Assembly: GCA_910575475.1 (NCBI GenBank)
Contig: CAJTGD010000020.1
Span: 49,618 to 113,617, forward strand
Source of the DNA: Lachnospiraceae bacterium
GTDB taxonomy: Bacteria > Bacillota > Clostridia > Lachnospirales > Lachnospiraceae
Length of the DNA: 64,000 nucleotides
Direction: 5' to 3'
Position 1 is the stretch's first letter. Every line of letters starts with the position of its first letter. The position numbers were made by a program, and so were the translations under genes. The notes beneath the pieces are model-generated. The model saw only the letters and a program-made list of their open reading frames with translations, ran no database searches and was not told where the DNA came from. Of the stretch, positions 37,564-46,139 are shown in pieces.

Positions 37564-39447
37564 TCAGACCGCCGACAGCCTGGCCGGATGCACCGGCTTT
37601 TCATGCCCAAAAAACCTGTCATACCATACCAGAAAGATATATACCGACCAGATCTTCCGGCTGTCATCCGTCTTTTCATTTGCTTTCTTTCCATTTTTAT
37701 GTCCATCCAGCATCTTCAGCAGGATCTCTGTATTGAAAAATTTCCTTGCCGCTTCCGAAGTGAACGTCTCCCGCACTCTTTGGTAATATTTCTCTTCCCT
37801 GAGCCATACCCGGATCGGAATCGGGAAGCCCAGCTTCTTCTTTTCCGCGGTCTTGCTCCGGATGACCTTCTCCGCAGCCCCACGTAGCGCAACCTTCGTC
37901 TTCGGCGCCCGGACCTTATAATCCAGCGGAAGTGTCTGTGCCAGCTCCAGCACCTTCTTATCCAAAAACGGCACCCGCACCTCCAGAGAATTTGCCATGC
38001 CCATCTTATCCCCCTTCATCAGGATATCATGGACCAGCCAGAGGTGAAGGTCTACATACTGCATCTTCGTGACAGGATCCTTGCCCTTCACACGGTCATA
38101 CAAAGGCTTTGTCACCCGCTGGATCCCCGGCGCGCATCCTTTTTTCAGAAGCTTGTCTGCCTCCCGCTCCGTAAAGATATTGGTGGCATTCGCAAAATAC
38201 CGTTCCTCCAGTGTCTTGCCGTGGCGCATCAGAAAGCCTCTGCCCTTCATCCGGCGCGGCAGGCAGTACTCCGCAAATTTTCCAAGGGCACGCCGGATCG
38301 GCATGGGAATCCTGTTGAAGGCCGTATGCTCCAGCGGTTCACAGTAAATGTTATACCCGCCGAACAGCTCGTCTGATCCCTCCCCGGAAAGCACCACCTT
38401 GACTTTTTTGGCCGCCTCCTCGCTCAGGAAAAAGAGCGCGATGGCCGCCGGGTCCGCCACCGGCTCATCCATATAGTACTGGATATCTGACAGCCGGTCC
38501 CAGTATTCCTCCGGGGTGATGACCCTGGCATCATTCTGCATATGGATGCTTGCCGCAAATTCCTTCGCATCCCGGATCTCGCTGTACTTTCCCTCGTCAA
38601 ATCCCACCGTAAAGGTGCGGTCCACCTGTCCCAGATAGGTGAGATAGCTGGAATCCACGCCGCTGGAAAGATAGGAAGCCACCTCCACATCACTGATCTT
38701 ATGCATTTGCACAGACTCCTTCATGACCGCCTCGACCTCTTCCACCACTTCCTCGAAGGTCTTTTGGCAGTCCCCGGTAAAGTGAGGTTCAAAGTACCGC
38801 CTGATCTCCAGCTTTCCATTCTCATACAGGAAATAATGTCCGGGCTGCAGGCAGAACACGCCTTTAAAAAAGGTTTCGTTGGTGGGCACGAACTGAAAGG
38901 AGAGATAATTTCCAAGGGCATCCTCATTAAAAATCTTGTCAAACCGGGGGTGTTCCAGAAAGGACTTGATCTCCGAACCGAACAGCAGCGTCCCGTTCAT
39001 CTGCGCATAGTAAAGGGGCTTGATCCCGAAAATGTCCCTGGCCGCGAACAGACGCTTCTTTTTTCTGTCCCAGATCGCAAAGGCATACATGCCCCGCAGA
39101 CGGTCCAAAAGCTTTTCCCCCCACTCCTCGTATCCGTGGAGCAGAGTCTCCGAATCTGTATTGGATACGAACACATGCCCCGCTTCCGCCAGTTCTTTGC
39201 GCAGCTCCTGATAATTATAAATCTCCCCGTTGAACACCAGCACCTTGCTTTTATCTTCATTATATAAAGGCTGATCCCCGACTTCCGAAAGGTCGATGAT
39301 GCTCAGACGCCGAAACCCAAGCGCCGCGTCTCCGTCCACGAACTTTCCTTCACTGTCCGGTCCCCGGTGGATGATGGTATTCATCATATCCACAAGTACC
39401 TTCTCCCGGTTCTCAACCTCCCCGACAAATCCTGCAAACCCACACAT
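37564..39447 (-). CDS. asnB: Asparagine synthetase (glutamine-hydrolysing)
   Basis: The 627-residue product starts MCGFAGFVGE, placing the glutaminase nucleophile Cys2 at the N terminus, and has RGPDSEGKF and FNGEIYNYQELR. The synthetase half has VASYLSSGVDSSYLTYL (pyrophosphate loop) and VLSGEGSDELFGGYNIY. It makes asparagine, or amidates another substrate, from glutamine and ATP. The C-terminal 60 residues go beyond the synthetase core. No T-box leader is seen upstream. It is divergent from cotJA. Confidence 0.93.
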   Translation of the reverse strand: MCGFAGFVGEVENREKVLVDMMNTIIHRGPDSEGKFVDGDAALGFRRLSIIDLSEVGDQPLYNEDKSKVLVFNGEIYNYQELRKELAEAGHVFVSNTDSETLLHGYEEWGEKLLDRLRGMYAFAIWDRKKKRLFAARDIFGIKPLYYAQMNGTLLFGSEIKSFLEHPRFDKIFNEDALGNYLSFQFVPTNETFFKGVFCLQPGHYFLYENGKLEIRRYFEPHFTGDCQKTFEEVVEEVEAVMKESVQMHKISDVEVASYLSSGVDSSYLTYLGQVDRTFTVGFDEGKYSEIRDAKEFAASIHMQNDARVITPEEYWDRLSDIQYYMDEPVADPAAIALFFLSEEAAKKVKVVLSGEGSDELFGGYNIYCEPLEHTAFNRIPMPIRRALGKFAEYCLPRRMKGRGFLMRHGKTLEERYFANATNIFTEREADKLLKKGCAPGIQRVTKPLYDRVKGKDPVTKMQYVDLHLWLVHDILMKGDKMGMANSLEVRVPFLDKKVLELAQTLPLDYKVRAPKTKVALRGAAEKVIRSKTAEKKKLGFPIPIRVWLREEKYYQRVRETFTSEAARKFFNTEILLKMLDGHKNGKKANEKTDDSRKIWSVYIFLVWYDRFFGHEKPVHPARLSAV

Positions 39448-39707
39448 AAATTCTTATCTCCTTTATCCCGTAATCTGGCCTGAATCTTTCATTCGTAAAA
39501 TTATGATATTATTATTCCCATAAATTCTGTTTTCCACGACAAACCATACAAGACTGTCATTAGATTTTTACTGGAAACAGAAATCAATCCTTCATTATTA
39601 TAGCTTTTTTTATTTATAAAAACAACGTAATTTTTTGAAAGGAACCTTTTTTGTCTTTTTTCCATAGTATATTATTGTAAACCGAATCTTGGAAGGAGTA
39701 ATCGCAA

Positions 39708-40109
39708 ATGGCGAATTATCAGAACAATATGCGTTATGGACGCCAGGGCAATATGCGTCCGATGCGCCACAGCCCCGGCATGCATACGGGATGCCAGACC
39801 TCCGCTCCGCAGATGGATACACGCTGCTGTGAGCCGGCGCCCAGAATGGAGCCCATGCAGAGGGAGGACTGCGGATGCTGCGCGCCTGCCCCGGAACCCA
39901 GAGAGACAGCCGAATGCCGGGAACGCAAGATCCCGAAAAGCTGTGCCTGTATGATGGATGACCCGCTTTACGGCATGCCCATTGCCATGGCATATGTCCC
40001 CTGGCAGACCTGGTGCGGAATTTCCGATATCTGCGAGGGTTTCTGCGCAGGCACCATCTTTGAAGAACTGAACAAACCGTTTCTTGGGAGAGGGGGCTGG
40101 AAACGATGA
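39708..40109 (+). CDS. cotJA: Spore coat protein CotJA
   Basis: The 133-residue product has a Met/Arg/Cys/Pro-rich N-terminal half and the CotJA core PLYGMPIAMAYVPWQTW, ending GTIFEELNKPFLGRGGWKR. In B. subtilis the cotJ operon is transcribed in the mother cell under SigE. GGAAGGAG precedes the ATG. It overlaps cotJB by 4 bases. The N-terminal extension, with several Cys residues, is longer than in B. subtilis CotJA (about 80 residues). Confidence 0.92.
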   Translation: MANYQNNMRYGRQGNMRPMRHSPGMHTGCQTSAPQMDTRCCEPAPRMEPMQREDCGCCAPAPEPRETAECRERKIPKSCACMMDDPLYGMPIAMAYVPWQTWCGISDICEGFCAGTIFEELNKPFLGRGGWKR

Positions 40110-42238
40110 AAAATTTCACCTGCAGGGCAGATCTGCTGAACCACATCAACGAAGTCAGCTTTGCGGTCGATGACGTGAAGCTTTATCTGGACACCCATCC
40201 GTGCGATGAAGAGGCAATGGAGTTTTTCCGGAAATACAGCTGCATGCGCAACGAAGCACTGAAGGAATACGCGGAGAACTTCGGACCTCTGACAGTAGAC
40301 ACCGCGGTCTTTTCGGATTGTGATAAGTGGAGCTGGATCGATGAGCCATGGCCATGGCAGGAAGGGGGATGCTAATTTATGTGGAATTATGAAAAAAGAT
40401 TGCAGTATCCGGTGAAGATCACCCAGACCAATCCGGAGATGGCACAGGTCATTATCTCGCAGTTTGGTGGTCCTGACGGGGAACTTGCCGCATCCATGCG
40501 GTATCTTTCGCAGAGGTATACGATGCCGTATAAGGAAGTGACTGGAATTTTGACGGATATCGGTAGAGAAGCCCCTGAAATGTTCCATCTCAGGGGCTTG
40601 CGCTTTTTTTAGCGGTCTACCCTGCGGACAGTTTACACTTTTTGCAACCGTGTAGCTCCATTTGAGGGGGAGCAGGTTCAAATACACGTCAATATGGTCT
40701 TTATCATTCACAACCATTTTATCTAAGATTTCTTTGTAAAAATCATCTTCATATTCCACGCCGTTTATAAGTTCATTCATCGCTTCTGTAATTTCAGCGA
40801 CAAGCTCTTGCTGTTTTTCAATCATCTCCCTTTGTTTGTCTATGCTATCTATCACGGATTGCAGTTCGGCAATCTCATTCTCACATTTTGCTCTTGCTGC
40901 TGAAAATTCATCTCTGGTAATATCACCAGATGTATAAAGGTCAATGAGGTTTGTTCGTTTTTGTTCAATGGCTTTTATCTGTGACTTTATTTTCTCACTG
41001 TCTGTACCTGCGGTATCCATTGCGATAATAGACTTGATAATAGCAAGCAGATTATTCGTGATTTTCTCCTTATTATACTTTAAGCTGCTCGTGACAAGGT
41101 ACATGATATGGGTTGCATCTTCGTTGCGTATGCTAAGTCCACTGCATCCAACTTGATTCCCTGCTTTGTCCACATGAGGGCTTCCATGCCTTGCAGCTTC
41201 AAGACACCGCCACGCCTTATAGCGGCTTCCATTTTTTCGGGTTTTATATCTCGCCACATAACTTGAACCGCAGCATCCGCATTTGATTTTCCCAGAAAAT
41301 GGATAACGGTTGCTGTGTTTCGCTTTTCCTTCCTGTGAAAGCGACTTTTCATCCAAAATGCGGTTTGCCTTATCGAAAAGCTCACGGGAGATAATCGGCT
41401 CATGATGGTCTTTGATAATCACAAATTCCTCTTGCCCTCGGTTATACTTCTTTTCATGGGATAAAAAGTCTGGCGTATAGGTTTTCTTCTGCACCAAATC
41501 ACCGCAGTATTTTTCATTGCGGATAACACGGAGAATAACTGTATTCTGCCATTCCTTTACCCGCATGGGCTTAATGCCCTCCTCCCGAAGTTCACGGGCA
41601 ATCACATGAGTTCCTTTCCCCTCATTTACAAACTTATGGAAGATAAGACGGACAACTTTTGCCCCATCTTCGTTTATATACATTTTGCCGTCTTTCACAT
41701 CGTAGCCAAGCATACTCCGCCCAAACACAACTCCCTGCTCCATCTGGCGTTTCTGCCCCCATTTCACACGCTCGGAAGTCTTACGGCTTTCCTCCTGTGC
41801 AATCGAGGACATAATGGCAAGGCGAAGCTCGGCATCGCCGTCTAAAGTGTTGATGTTATCATTCATAAAGATAACACCCACGCCGTGCTTTTTGAGGTCA
41901 CGGGTATAGAATATACTATCAAGGGTATTCCTCGCAAAACGGGAGATTTCTTTTGTTACAATCAAATCAAAATCACCGTTCTTTGCACACGCAATCATGC
42001 GGTTAAATTCTTTCCGTTTTTTTGTATTCGTACCAGAGATGCCTTCATCTGCGAACACTTCATAAAGCTCCCAATCGGGATTACGTTCTATATATTGTCT
42101 GAAATAACGCTGCTGACTTTCAAATGAATTTGCCTGGTCTTCGTTGTCCGTAGATACACGGCAGTATGCGGCAACCTTTCTCTTTGTGTGCTGTATCTTC
42201 CTTTCTTGGTTTAGGGTTTCGTATTTATCTATTGACAT
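39968..42238 (-). CDS. Large serine recombinase reading through the left junction
   Basis: The open frame has 756 codons; about 557 are element DNA and the last 199 are antisense cotJC-cotJB-cotJA. The N-terminal resolvase domain has catalytic Ser29 in AAYCRVSTDNED, FADEGISGTNTKKR and ARNTLDSIFYTRDL. A recombinase domain follows (MLGYDVKDGKMYINEDGAKV), then a zinc ribbon (IKCGCCGSSYVARYKTRKNG) and a coiled coil. It should catalyse integration and excision. Because no stop precedes the junction, the protein's C terminus depends on whether the element is integrated or circular. Confidence 0.88.
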   Translation of the reverse strand: MSIDKYETLNQERKIQHTKRKVAAYCRVSTDNEDQANSFESQQRYFRQYIERNPDWELYEVFADEGISGTNTKKRKEFNRMIACAKNGDFDLIVTKEISRFARNTLDSIFYTRDLKKHGVGVIFMNDNINTLDGDAELRLAIMSSIAQEESRKTSERVKWGQKRQMEQGVVFGRSMLGYDVKDGKMYINEDGAKVVRLIFHKFVNEGKGTHVIARELREEGIKPMRVKEWQNTVILRVIRNEKYCGDLVQKKTYTPDFLSHEKKYNRGQEEFVIIKDHHEPIISRELFDKANRILDEKSLSQEGKAKHSNRYPFSGKIKCGCCGSSYVARYKTRKNGSRYKAWRCLEAARHGSPHVDKAGNQVGCSGLSIRNEDATHIMYLVTSSLKYNKEKITNNLLAIIKSIIAMDTAGTDSEKIKSQIKAIEQKRTNLIDLYTSGDITRDEFSAARAKCENEIAELQSVIDSIDKQREMIEKQQELVAEITEAMNELINGVEYEDDFYKEILDKMVVNDKDHIDVYLNLLPLKWSYTVAKSVNCPQGRPLKKAQAPEMEHFRGFSTDIRQNSSHFLIRHRIPLRKIPHGCGKFPVRTTKLRDNDLCHLRIGLGDLHRILQSFFIIPHKLASPFLPWPWLIDPAPLITIRKDRGVYCQRSEVLRVFLQCFVAHAAVFPEKLHCLFIARMGVQIKLHVIDRKADFVDVVQQICPAGEIFHRFQPPLPRNGLFSSSKMVPAQKPSQISEIPHQVCQGTYAMAMGMP
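40106..40375 (+). CDS. cotJB: Spore coat protein CotJB
   Basis: The 89-residue product shows the CotJB pattern: EVSFAVDDVKLYLDTHPCDE, EYAENFGPL and WSWIDEPWPWQEGGC. Length and order (cotJA-cotJB-cotJC, overlapping or 3 bases apart) match the conserved operon. Confidence 0.92.
   Translation: MKNFTCRADLLNHINEVSFAVDDVKLYLDTHPCDEEAMEFFRKYSCMRNEALKEYAENFGPLTVDTAVFSDCDKWSWIDEPWPWQEGGC
40379..40612 (+). pseudogene. cotJC: cotJC, 5' fragment interrupted by the integrated element
   Basis: The first 62 or so residues are a normal CotJC start (MWNYEKRLQYPVKITQTNPE, QFGGPDGELAASMRYLSQRY, LTDIG). Full CotJC is a manganese-catalase-like coat protein of about 190 residues continuing TEEL after TDIG. Here the sequence turns to REAPEMFHLRGLRFF and stops inside a terminator. 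The metal-binding Glu and His residues lie mostly in the lost part. The divergence at about 40565 marks the left junction of the element; the 3' part should lie beyond 64 kb. Confidence 0.88.
40569..40610 (+). terminator. Rho-independent terminator at the left junction
   Basis: AAGCCCCTGA (40569-40578) pairs with TCAGGGGCTT (40590-40599), followed by GCGC and seven T residues. It would stop cotJ transcription a few bases inside the element. The same bases encode the recombinase segment AQAPEMEHFRGF on the other strand. Confidence 0.85.
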
Positions 42239-42345
42239 AAGAATATCTCCTTTCCCGACAATCCCTTGCCGTATTTTCAGTATAGTTAATTGAAAATGGT
42301 ATGTCGAATGTGCAAATTTGTAATTCTCACACTTGACTATGTAAA

Positions 42346-42377
42346 AACGTCAAGCGGTTATGCCTGACGTTGCTTTT
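42346..42377. terminator. Bidirectional terminator upstream of the recombinase gene
   Basis: AACGTCA (42346-42352) pairs with TGACGTT (42365-42371), with T runs on both sides. On the minus strand it ends the small-ORF transcript before the recombinase gene. Confidence 0.75.
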
Positions 42378-42379
42378 TT

Positions 42380-42565
42380 CTAATTTAAACGATATTGTTT
42401 TTCAAGCTCAAGCAAACAGCGTTCCCGCTGTGATGCGGTCAACAGATTCCGTTTTTCTAATGATAAAAGGATTGACCTTTGAAAATTCATAAGAAATGCT
42501 GCGTGTTCCTGCTCATTCAATTCTGGAACAGGCTCGCCAACATATCTAAATTCTCTATGCTTCAA
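42380..42565 (-). CDS. Small element-borne protein with SHOCT-like C terminus
   Basis: The 61-residue product contains NEQEHAAFLMNFQRSILLSL, then EKRNLLTASQRERCLLELEK. The second half resembles the short SHOCT helical motif (weak resemblance). Proteins of this type commonly accompany serine recombinases in Clostridial elements. The function is unknown. A terminator follows its stop. Confidence 0.65.
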   Translation of the reverse strand: MKHREFRYVGEPVPELNEQEHAAFLMNFQRSILLSLEKRNLLTASQRERCLLELEKQYRLN

Positions 42566-42626
42566 CAGGCAACACCTCCCTCATTCTCAATGTATGAGCG
42601 AATGATTGTACCATATAACGAGGGGG

Positions 42627-43076
42627 CTAATCCTTTTTTTGAACGCTGTCATCATGCAGCGGACAACATTCATGAGCAGGTAAAGAAGCCGAGAGCCTGC
42701 CCTGCCTCATCGGGCATTGCGAATATCCGTTTAAACCAATACTGATTGCCAACGCTTTGTCCATTGCAGGAAGAAAACGCCTGTCAAGAGTTCCCATATA
42801 TTCCCGCAAACGTCGCTTATCAATCGTCCGTATCTGTTCAAGCAGGATGATAGAGTCCCTGTCAAGCCCCTCAACATCCTTTACTTCGGTATGTGTCGGT
42901 AATTTTGCCTTTGTCTGTGTTTTACCTGTTATGGCAGCGATAATGACTGTCGGGCTGTGGCTATTTCCTATATCATTAGAAATGATAAGTACGGGTCGTA
43001 TGCCACCCTGCTCCGAACCGACAACGGGATTAAGCTCTGCGTAGTAAATGTCGCCACGCTTAATTGTTCTTTCCAT
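42627..43076 (-). CDS. MazF/PemK family toxin-like protein
   Basis: The 149-residue product has the MazF fold motifs [32 protein letters not shown] and [17 protein letters not shown]. MazF proteins are mRNA interferases. No MazE-like antitoxin gene is adjacent; the next gene downstream is the small SHOCT-like protein. The last 30 residues, rich in Cys, Pro and His ([13 protein letters not shown]), go beyond the usual length of about 115. The ATG follows GGAGG at moderate spacing. Confidence 0.85.
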   Translation of the reverse strand: MERTIKRGDIYYAELNPVVGSEQGGIRPVLIISNDIGNSHSPTVIIAAITGKTQTKAKLPTHTEVKDVEGLDRDSIILLEQIRTIDKRRLREYMGTLDRRFLPAMDKALAISIGLNGYSQCPMRQGRLSASLPAHECCPLHDDSVQKKD

Positions 43077-43664
43077 ATTCTTTAGAACCTCCTATCTGGA
43101 TTTAGGCAGGAATACCCTGCCTATGTAACAGCCAGACGCAAGGAAGTATTTAAGGTCGGGAGAACATAAAACAAGCCCTGTTCTAATAGACCACCCTGCA
43201 TCTGGCTTTATGATAAAAAGCATCTTCTATTTGTCCCCGACACCCCGAAAATGTTGATGCGTGATAACGCAAGGGAAGTCACCAAACGGTCAGCAGCGAA
43301 CTGACGCCACGGGAATTGCACCCCAACTGTCGGTCTGACAGAGCCGCCCCCATTGCCTGCGGCGGATTGGTTACCGTTCGGACTGTGGCTGGACGGGAGT
43401 ATCATTGTCCTCTTTGTGTGTCATGGCGGAATCGGGAGCTGCCCGATATTTTCAGTCGGTATTTTTTCGCTTACTGCCTTTCGGCGGGTCATGGCGTACC
43501 GCTACACACGCTTATGCTTATTTCAGTCACAAAGAGAATGTATTTGGTGAATGGCTATTCCATTGTCAAAGAGCCGTCCCGTTTTTGCCATAAAGGAAAA
43601 CAGGTGAAAGGATTTTTAAACCCCTTCACCTGTTTGCTCACTCAACTGCCACAACACAAGGCAA
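43077..43664. other. 588-base stretch without a confident gene
   Basis: The region between the sigma-like gene and the mazF-like gene holds several short inverted repeats: GGCAGG/CCTGCC near 43112, ATCGGG/CCCGAT near 43440 and a terminator near 43600. It also holds a 65-codon minus-strand frame (43405-43208, MILPSSHSPNGNQSAAGNGG at its start, ending INIFGVSGTNRRCFLS) with only a weak GAGGA site. Its base composition differs from both neighbours. It could be a structured RNA, a transfer origin or a gene remnant; I cannot tell which. Confidence 0.4.
43595..43633 (-). terminator. Terminator after the sigma factor-like gene
   Basis: On the minus strand ACAGGTGAAGG pairs with CCTTTCACCTGT (one bulge) and TTTTCCTTT follows, about 30 bases after the stop at 43665. 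Confidence 0.7.
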
Positions 43665-44135
43665 TTATTTCATAAATTTTTTTATCGCCTTTAATGCCGC
43701 TTTTATGGAACACTGGACAGCTTGATATTTGCAGCCCTCCATCTTTGCAATCTGCTCATAGGTCAGCTCCCCGAAAAAGTACAGCTTCAGCCTGCGACGC
43801 TGCACTTCGGGAAGTTCGGAAACCGCCCTATGTAACTGCTCGTATTCGATGCTCTCTGAAACAATATCCTCAATCCGTTCTGCCTTATAAAAAGCTCTGT
43901 CATTCAGCGTTTCATCGGTCAGCTCGGAGTGTTCAATGTGCCTGCTCACCCTGTTCAAATGGGATATGTCCTCAAGCTCAAATCTGTCAAACGTCTGGTA
44001 CAGCATTTCATCAATCTCAATACTCTGCTGCTTTCCACGCCCGTCCTTAAAAGAGAGGTAATAATGCCCCTCGGTTATCGTCAAAGTGTACGGATTATAC
44101 TTGTCCTTTTTTCGGTTTGGATGCTTTTCAAGCAT
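43665..44135 (-). CDS. Sigma-70 family protein (region 4-like) of the element
   Basis: The ATG at 44135 follows GGAGG at 8 bases and gives 156 residues. The C-terminal part has a sigma region 4 helix-turn-helix (LPEVQRRRLKLYFFGELTYE, QIAKMEGCKYQAVQCSIKAA). The N-terminal half (YNPYTLTITEGHYYLSFKDG) has no recognisable region 2. Such proteins are common accessory regulators on Tn916/Tn1549-like elements. The target promoters are unknown. Confidence 0.8.
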   Translation of the reverse strand: MLEKHPNRKKDKYNPYTLTITEGHYYLSFKDGRGKQQSIEIDEMLYQTFDRFELEDISHLNRVSRHIEHSELTDETLNDRAFYKAERIEDIVSESIEYEQLHRAVSELPEVQRRRLKLYFFGELTYEQIAKMEGCKYQAVQCSIKAALKAIKKFMK

Positions 44136-44581
44136 TGCAATTTCCTCCAATCAATCTGAATTTTTTTGAAAATCCAGATTGACGGGCGGAGAACGGCATC
44201 CAATCCTAGAAACAGCCTTACAACGTATTCCAACAAAAAACGACAAAAGAAAAACCGCAAAGGCTGTTACACCCTCACGGTTTATAGATATATTTGTTCT
44301 TATATGTAGAGATTTGACTTCTACTTCTTGGGTAGAAAACCCCCTTGCATTGACAAGGATTTTTTTAACAGGCTGTCCACCCATCCCCGATATGATATAT
44401 GTAAATGAAAATTGCTATTTGCAGGCAATAAAAATCCCTCCAAACTTGAAACAGGTTTGGAGAGTGCTTGTTAAGTCTTTCGGGCATAGCAATACCGCCC
44501 ACCAAATCGCCGTTTTTTTTAATTTGGTGGACGTGCCTACCTCTGGTTATGTAAAAAGAAAAGCCGACAAACTGTGATTGC
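44136..44581. other. 446-base stretch with hairpins, no confident gene
   Basis: It holds a perfect stem CTCCAAAC (44438-44445) with GTTTGGAG (44455-44462), which in the minus-strand transcript is followed by GGGATTTTTATT and so looks like a terminator. A nine-base stem CCACCAAAT/ATTTGGTGG lies around 44500-44530. A plus-strand frame of 132 codons from a TTG at 44179 exists but has no family resemblance or clear ribosome binding site, so I do not call it. Confidence 0.45.
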
Positions 44582-44598
44582 TCACACGTTCATCGGCT
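44552..44598 (-). terminator. Terminator containing the stop codon of the first KTR gene
   Basis: AGCCGA and TCGGCT (44562-44567, 44593-44598) enclose an inner TGTGA/TCACA stem, and the minus strand continues with TTTTCTTTTT. The gene's TGA lies inside the stem. Confidence 0.75.
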
Positions 44599-44779
44599 CT
44601 GCATCTAATGTGTCTGGCTCTGTGATGACTATTGTTTGTAAATTTCTCACTTCTATCAATCTTTCCTGCCTGCATTTCGGGCAGTAGAGAGGATAATTTA
44701 TCAGAATAGTATCCTCCCTAATTCTGCTGCGGGTTTTGCTCCCGCAGACAGGGCATAATATCCATTCTGTCTGTTTCAA
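44582..44779 (-). CDS. Cysteine-rich KTR protein (copy 1)
   Basis: The 65-residue product has WILCPVCGSKTRSRIREDT and YCPKCRQERLIEV, two CxxC knuckles with the KTR signature, so it is probably a small zinc-binding protein. Cysteine-rich KTR proteins are known riders on Clostridial conjugative elements, function unknown. It follows the first MATE gene by about 20 bases and ends in a stem-loop terminator. A related copy lies at 49217-49405. Confidence 0.88.
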   Translation of the reverse strand: MKQTEWILCPVCGSKTRSRIREDTILINYPLYCPKCRQERLIEVRNLQTIVITEPDTLDAEPMNV

Positions 44780-44798
44780 TTTCTTGCCTGCCTTTCTT

Positions 44799-46139
44799 TC
44801 AAAAATAATGGTATTGTTTCCGATGCCTGCATAACAGATATACCGTCAGCATAAGCGTGAAAAGCTCCGCAAGCGGTACTGCAAGCCATACGCCCGTTAC
44901 CTCTAAAAATTTCGGCAATGCCAAAAGGAATATCGTAATAAATCCAAATGTCCGCAGGAAAGATATGGTTGCAGATGCTTTCCCATTGGACAATGCCGTA
45001 AATAATGCGGATGAAAAAATATTGCATCCAGAGAACAGAAAGCTGAATGAAAAAATGCTAAATCCATTCTTTGTAATCTCAAAAACATTCCTGTTGTTCT
45101 CCGCAAATACCTTTGCAATGCTTTCTCCACCAAGCAGGGGAAATAAAAATACAAATATGGAAATCCCCGCTATAAAGCTGAAACAAATACGGACGGTCTT
45201 TTTTAGCTGTTTTACATTCCCGCTCCCATAGTTATAGCTTACGACGGGGGCTGTTCCCATAGAAAAGCCAATATAAAGCGTTGTTAAAAGGAACTGCGAA
45301 TAGATGAGTACCGTAATCGCGGCTACACCATCCTCGCCCAACAATTTCATCATTGTTACATTAAACAAAAATGTAGTTACAGCAGTCGAACACTGGCTTA
45401 CCATTTCCGACGCACCATTGGAACAGCTTTTCAACAGAACAGATGCGTCCATGTTAGGCTTGCAAAAATGCAATTCACTTCTTTTCATCAGAAAAAATAT
45501 TGTACCGATGATTGACGGTATCATATATCCGATGCCTGTCCCAATAGCAGCCCCTTTGATTCCCATTTGCAGCAAAACAATAAAAACATAATCAAAAACA
45601 ATGTTGGCAATCCCCGCCAGAACAGCAAGCACTAAGCCTAATGTCGGTTTCCCCGCCGTCACAAACAGATTCTGATACAGCACCTGCATCATGTTAAAGG
45701 CAGCGAAAATAAGCTGTACCGTCAGATAATCCCTGCAATATGGGAACAATATTTCACTTGCCCCCAATCCCCAGATGATTTCATCCAAAAAGAAAAGCCC
45801 TGCCGCTGTAATCAGCAGACCGATAACCGCCCCTGCTACGACAATCAACGTGAAATTACTTCGGGCTTCCTCTGTGTTTCCATTCCCCATTTTCTTCGCA
45901 ACAACCGCACTTCCTCCTGTCGCAAGCATCGTCCCCAGACCGACAATCAGATTGATGACGGGGCAGACGATATTGATGGACGACAAAGCGTTTGTGTCTA
46001 CAAACCGTGCGACGAAAATCGTGTCTACAATGGTGTATAATCCCATAAACAGCATCATCACCATGCTTGGGAAAGCAAATCTGATAAGGGATAGGGCGTT
46101 AAAGCTCTCTGCCAACGGGTTTTTCTGTGTTTCGGTCAT
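44799..46139 (-). CDS. MATE family efflux transporter (copy 1)
   Basis: The ATG at 46139 follows AAGGAGG and gives about 446 residues with 12 membrane segments. MATE features include RFAFPSMVMMLFMGLYTIVD, TGGSAVVAKKMGNG and VSYNYGSGNVKQL. It exports cationic drugs or metabolites using a sodium or proton gradient. Its start lies inside the AraC-GNAT gene (41-base overlap), so the two are expressed together. Confidence 0.92.
   Translation of the reverse strand: MTETQKNPLAESFNALSLIRFAFPSMVMMLFMGLYTIVDTIFVARFVDTNALSSINIVCPVINLIVGLGTMLATGGSAVVAKKMGNGNTEEARSNFTLIVVAGAVIGLLITAAGLFFLDEIIWGLGASEILFPYCRDYLTVQLIFAAFNMMQVLYQNLFVTAGKPTLGLVLAVLAGIANIVFDYVFIVLLQMGIKGAAIGTGIGYMIPSIIGTIFFLMKRSELHFCKPNMDASVLLKSCSNGASEMVSQCSTAVTTFLFNVTMMKLLGEDGVAAITVLIYSQFLLTTLYIGFSMGTAPVVSYNYGSGNVKQLKKTVRICFSFIAGISIFVFLFPLLGGESIAKVFAENNRNVFEITKNGFSIFSFSFLFSGCNIFSSALFTALSNGKASATISFLRTFGFITIFLLALPKFLEVTGVWLAVPLAELFTLMLTVYLLCRHRKQYHYF

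Noticed and set aside
39448..39707. T-box or amino-acid riboswitch upstream of asnB
   Set aside because: No T-box sequence (TGGNACCGCG-type) or leader terminator is visible in the 260 bases between asnB and cotJA.
44179..44577. 132-codon plus-strand frame starting at TTG
   Set aside because: It has no ribosome binding site and no family resemblance, and it spans two hairpins that look like terminators.
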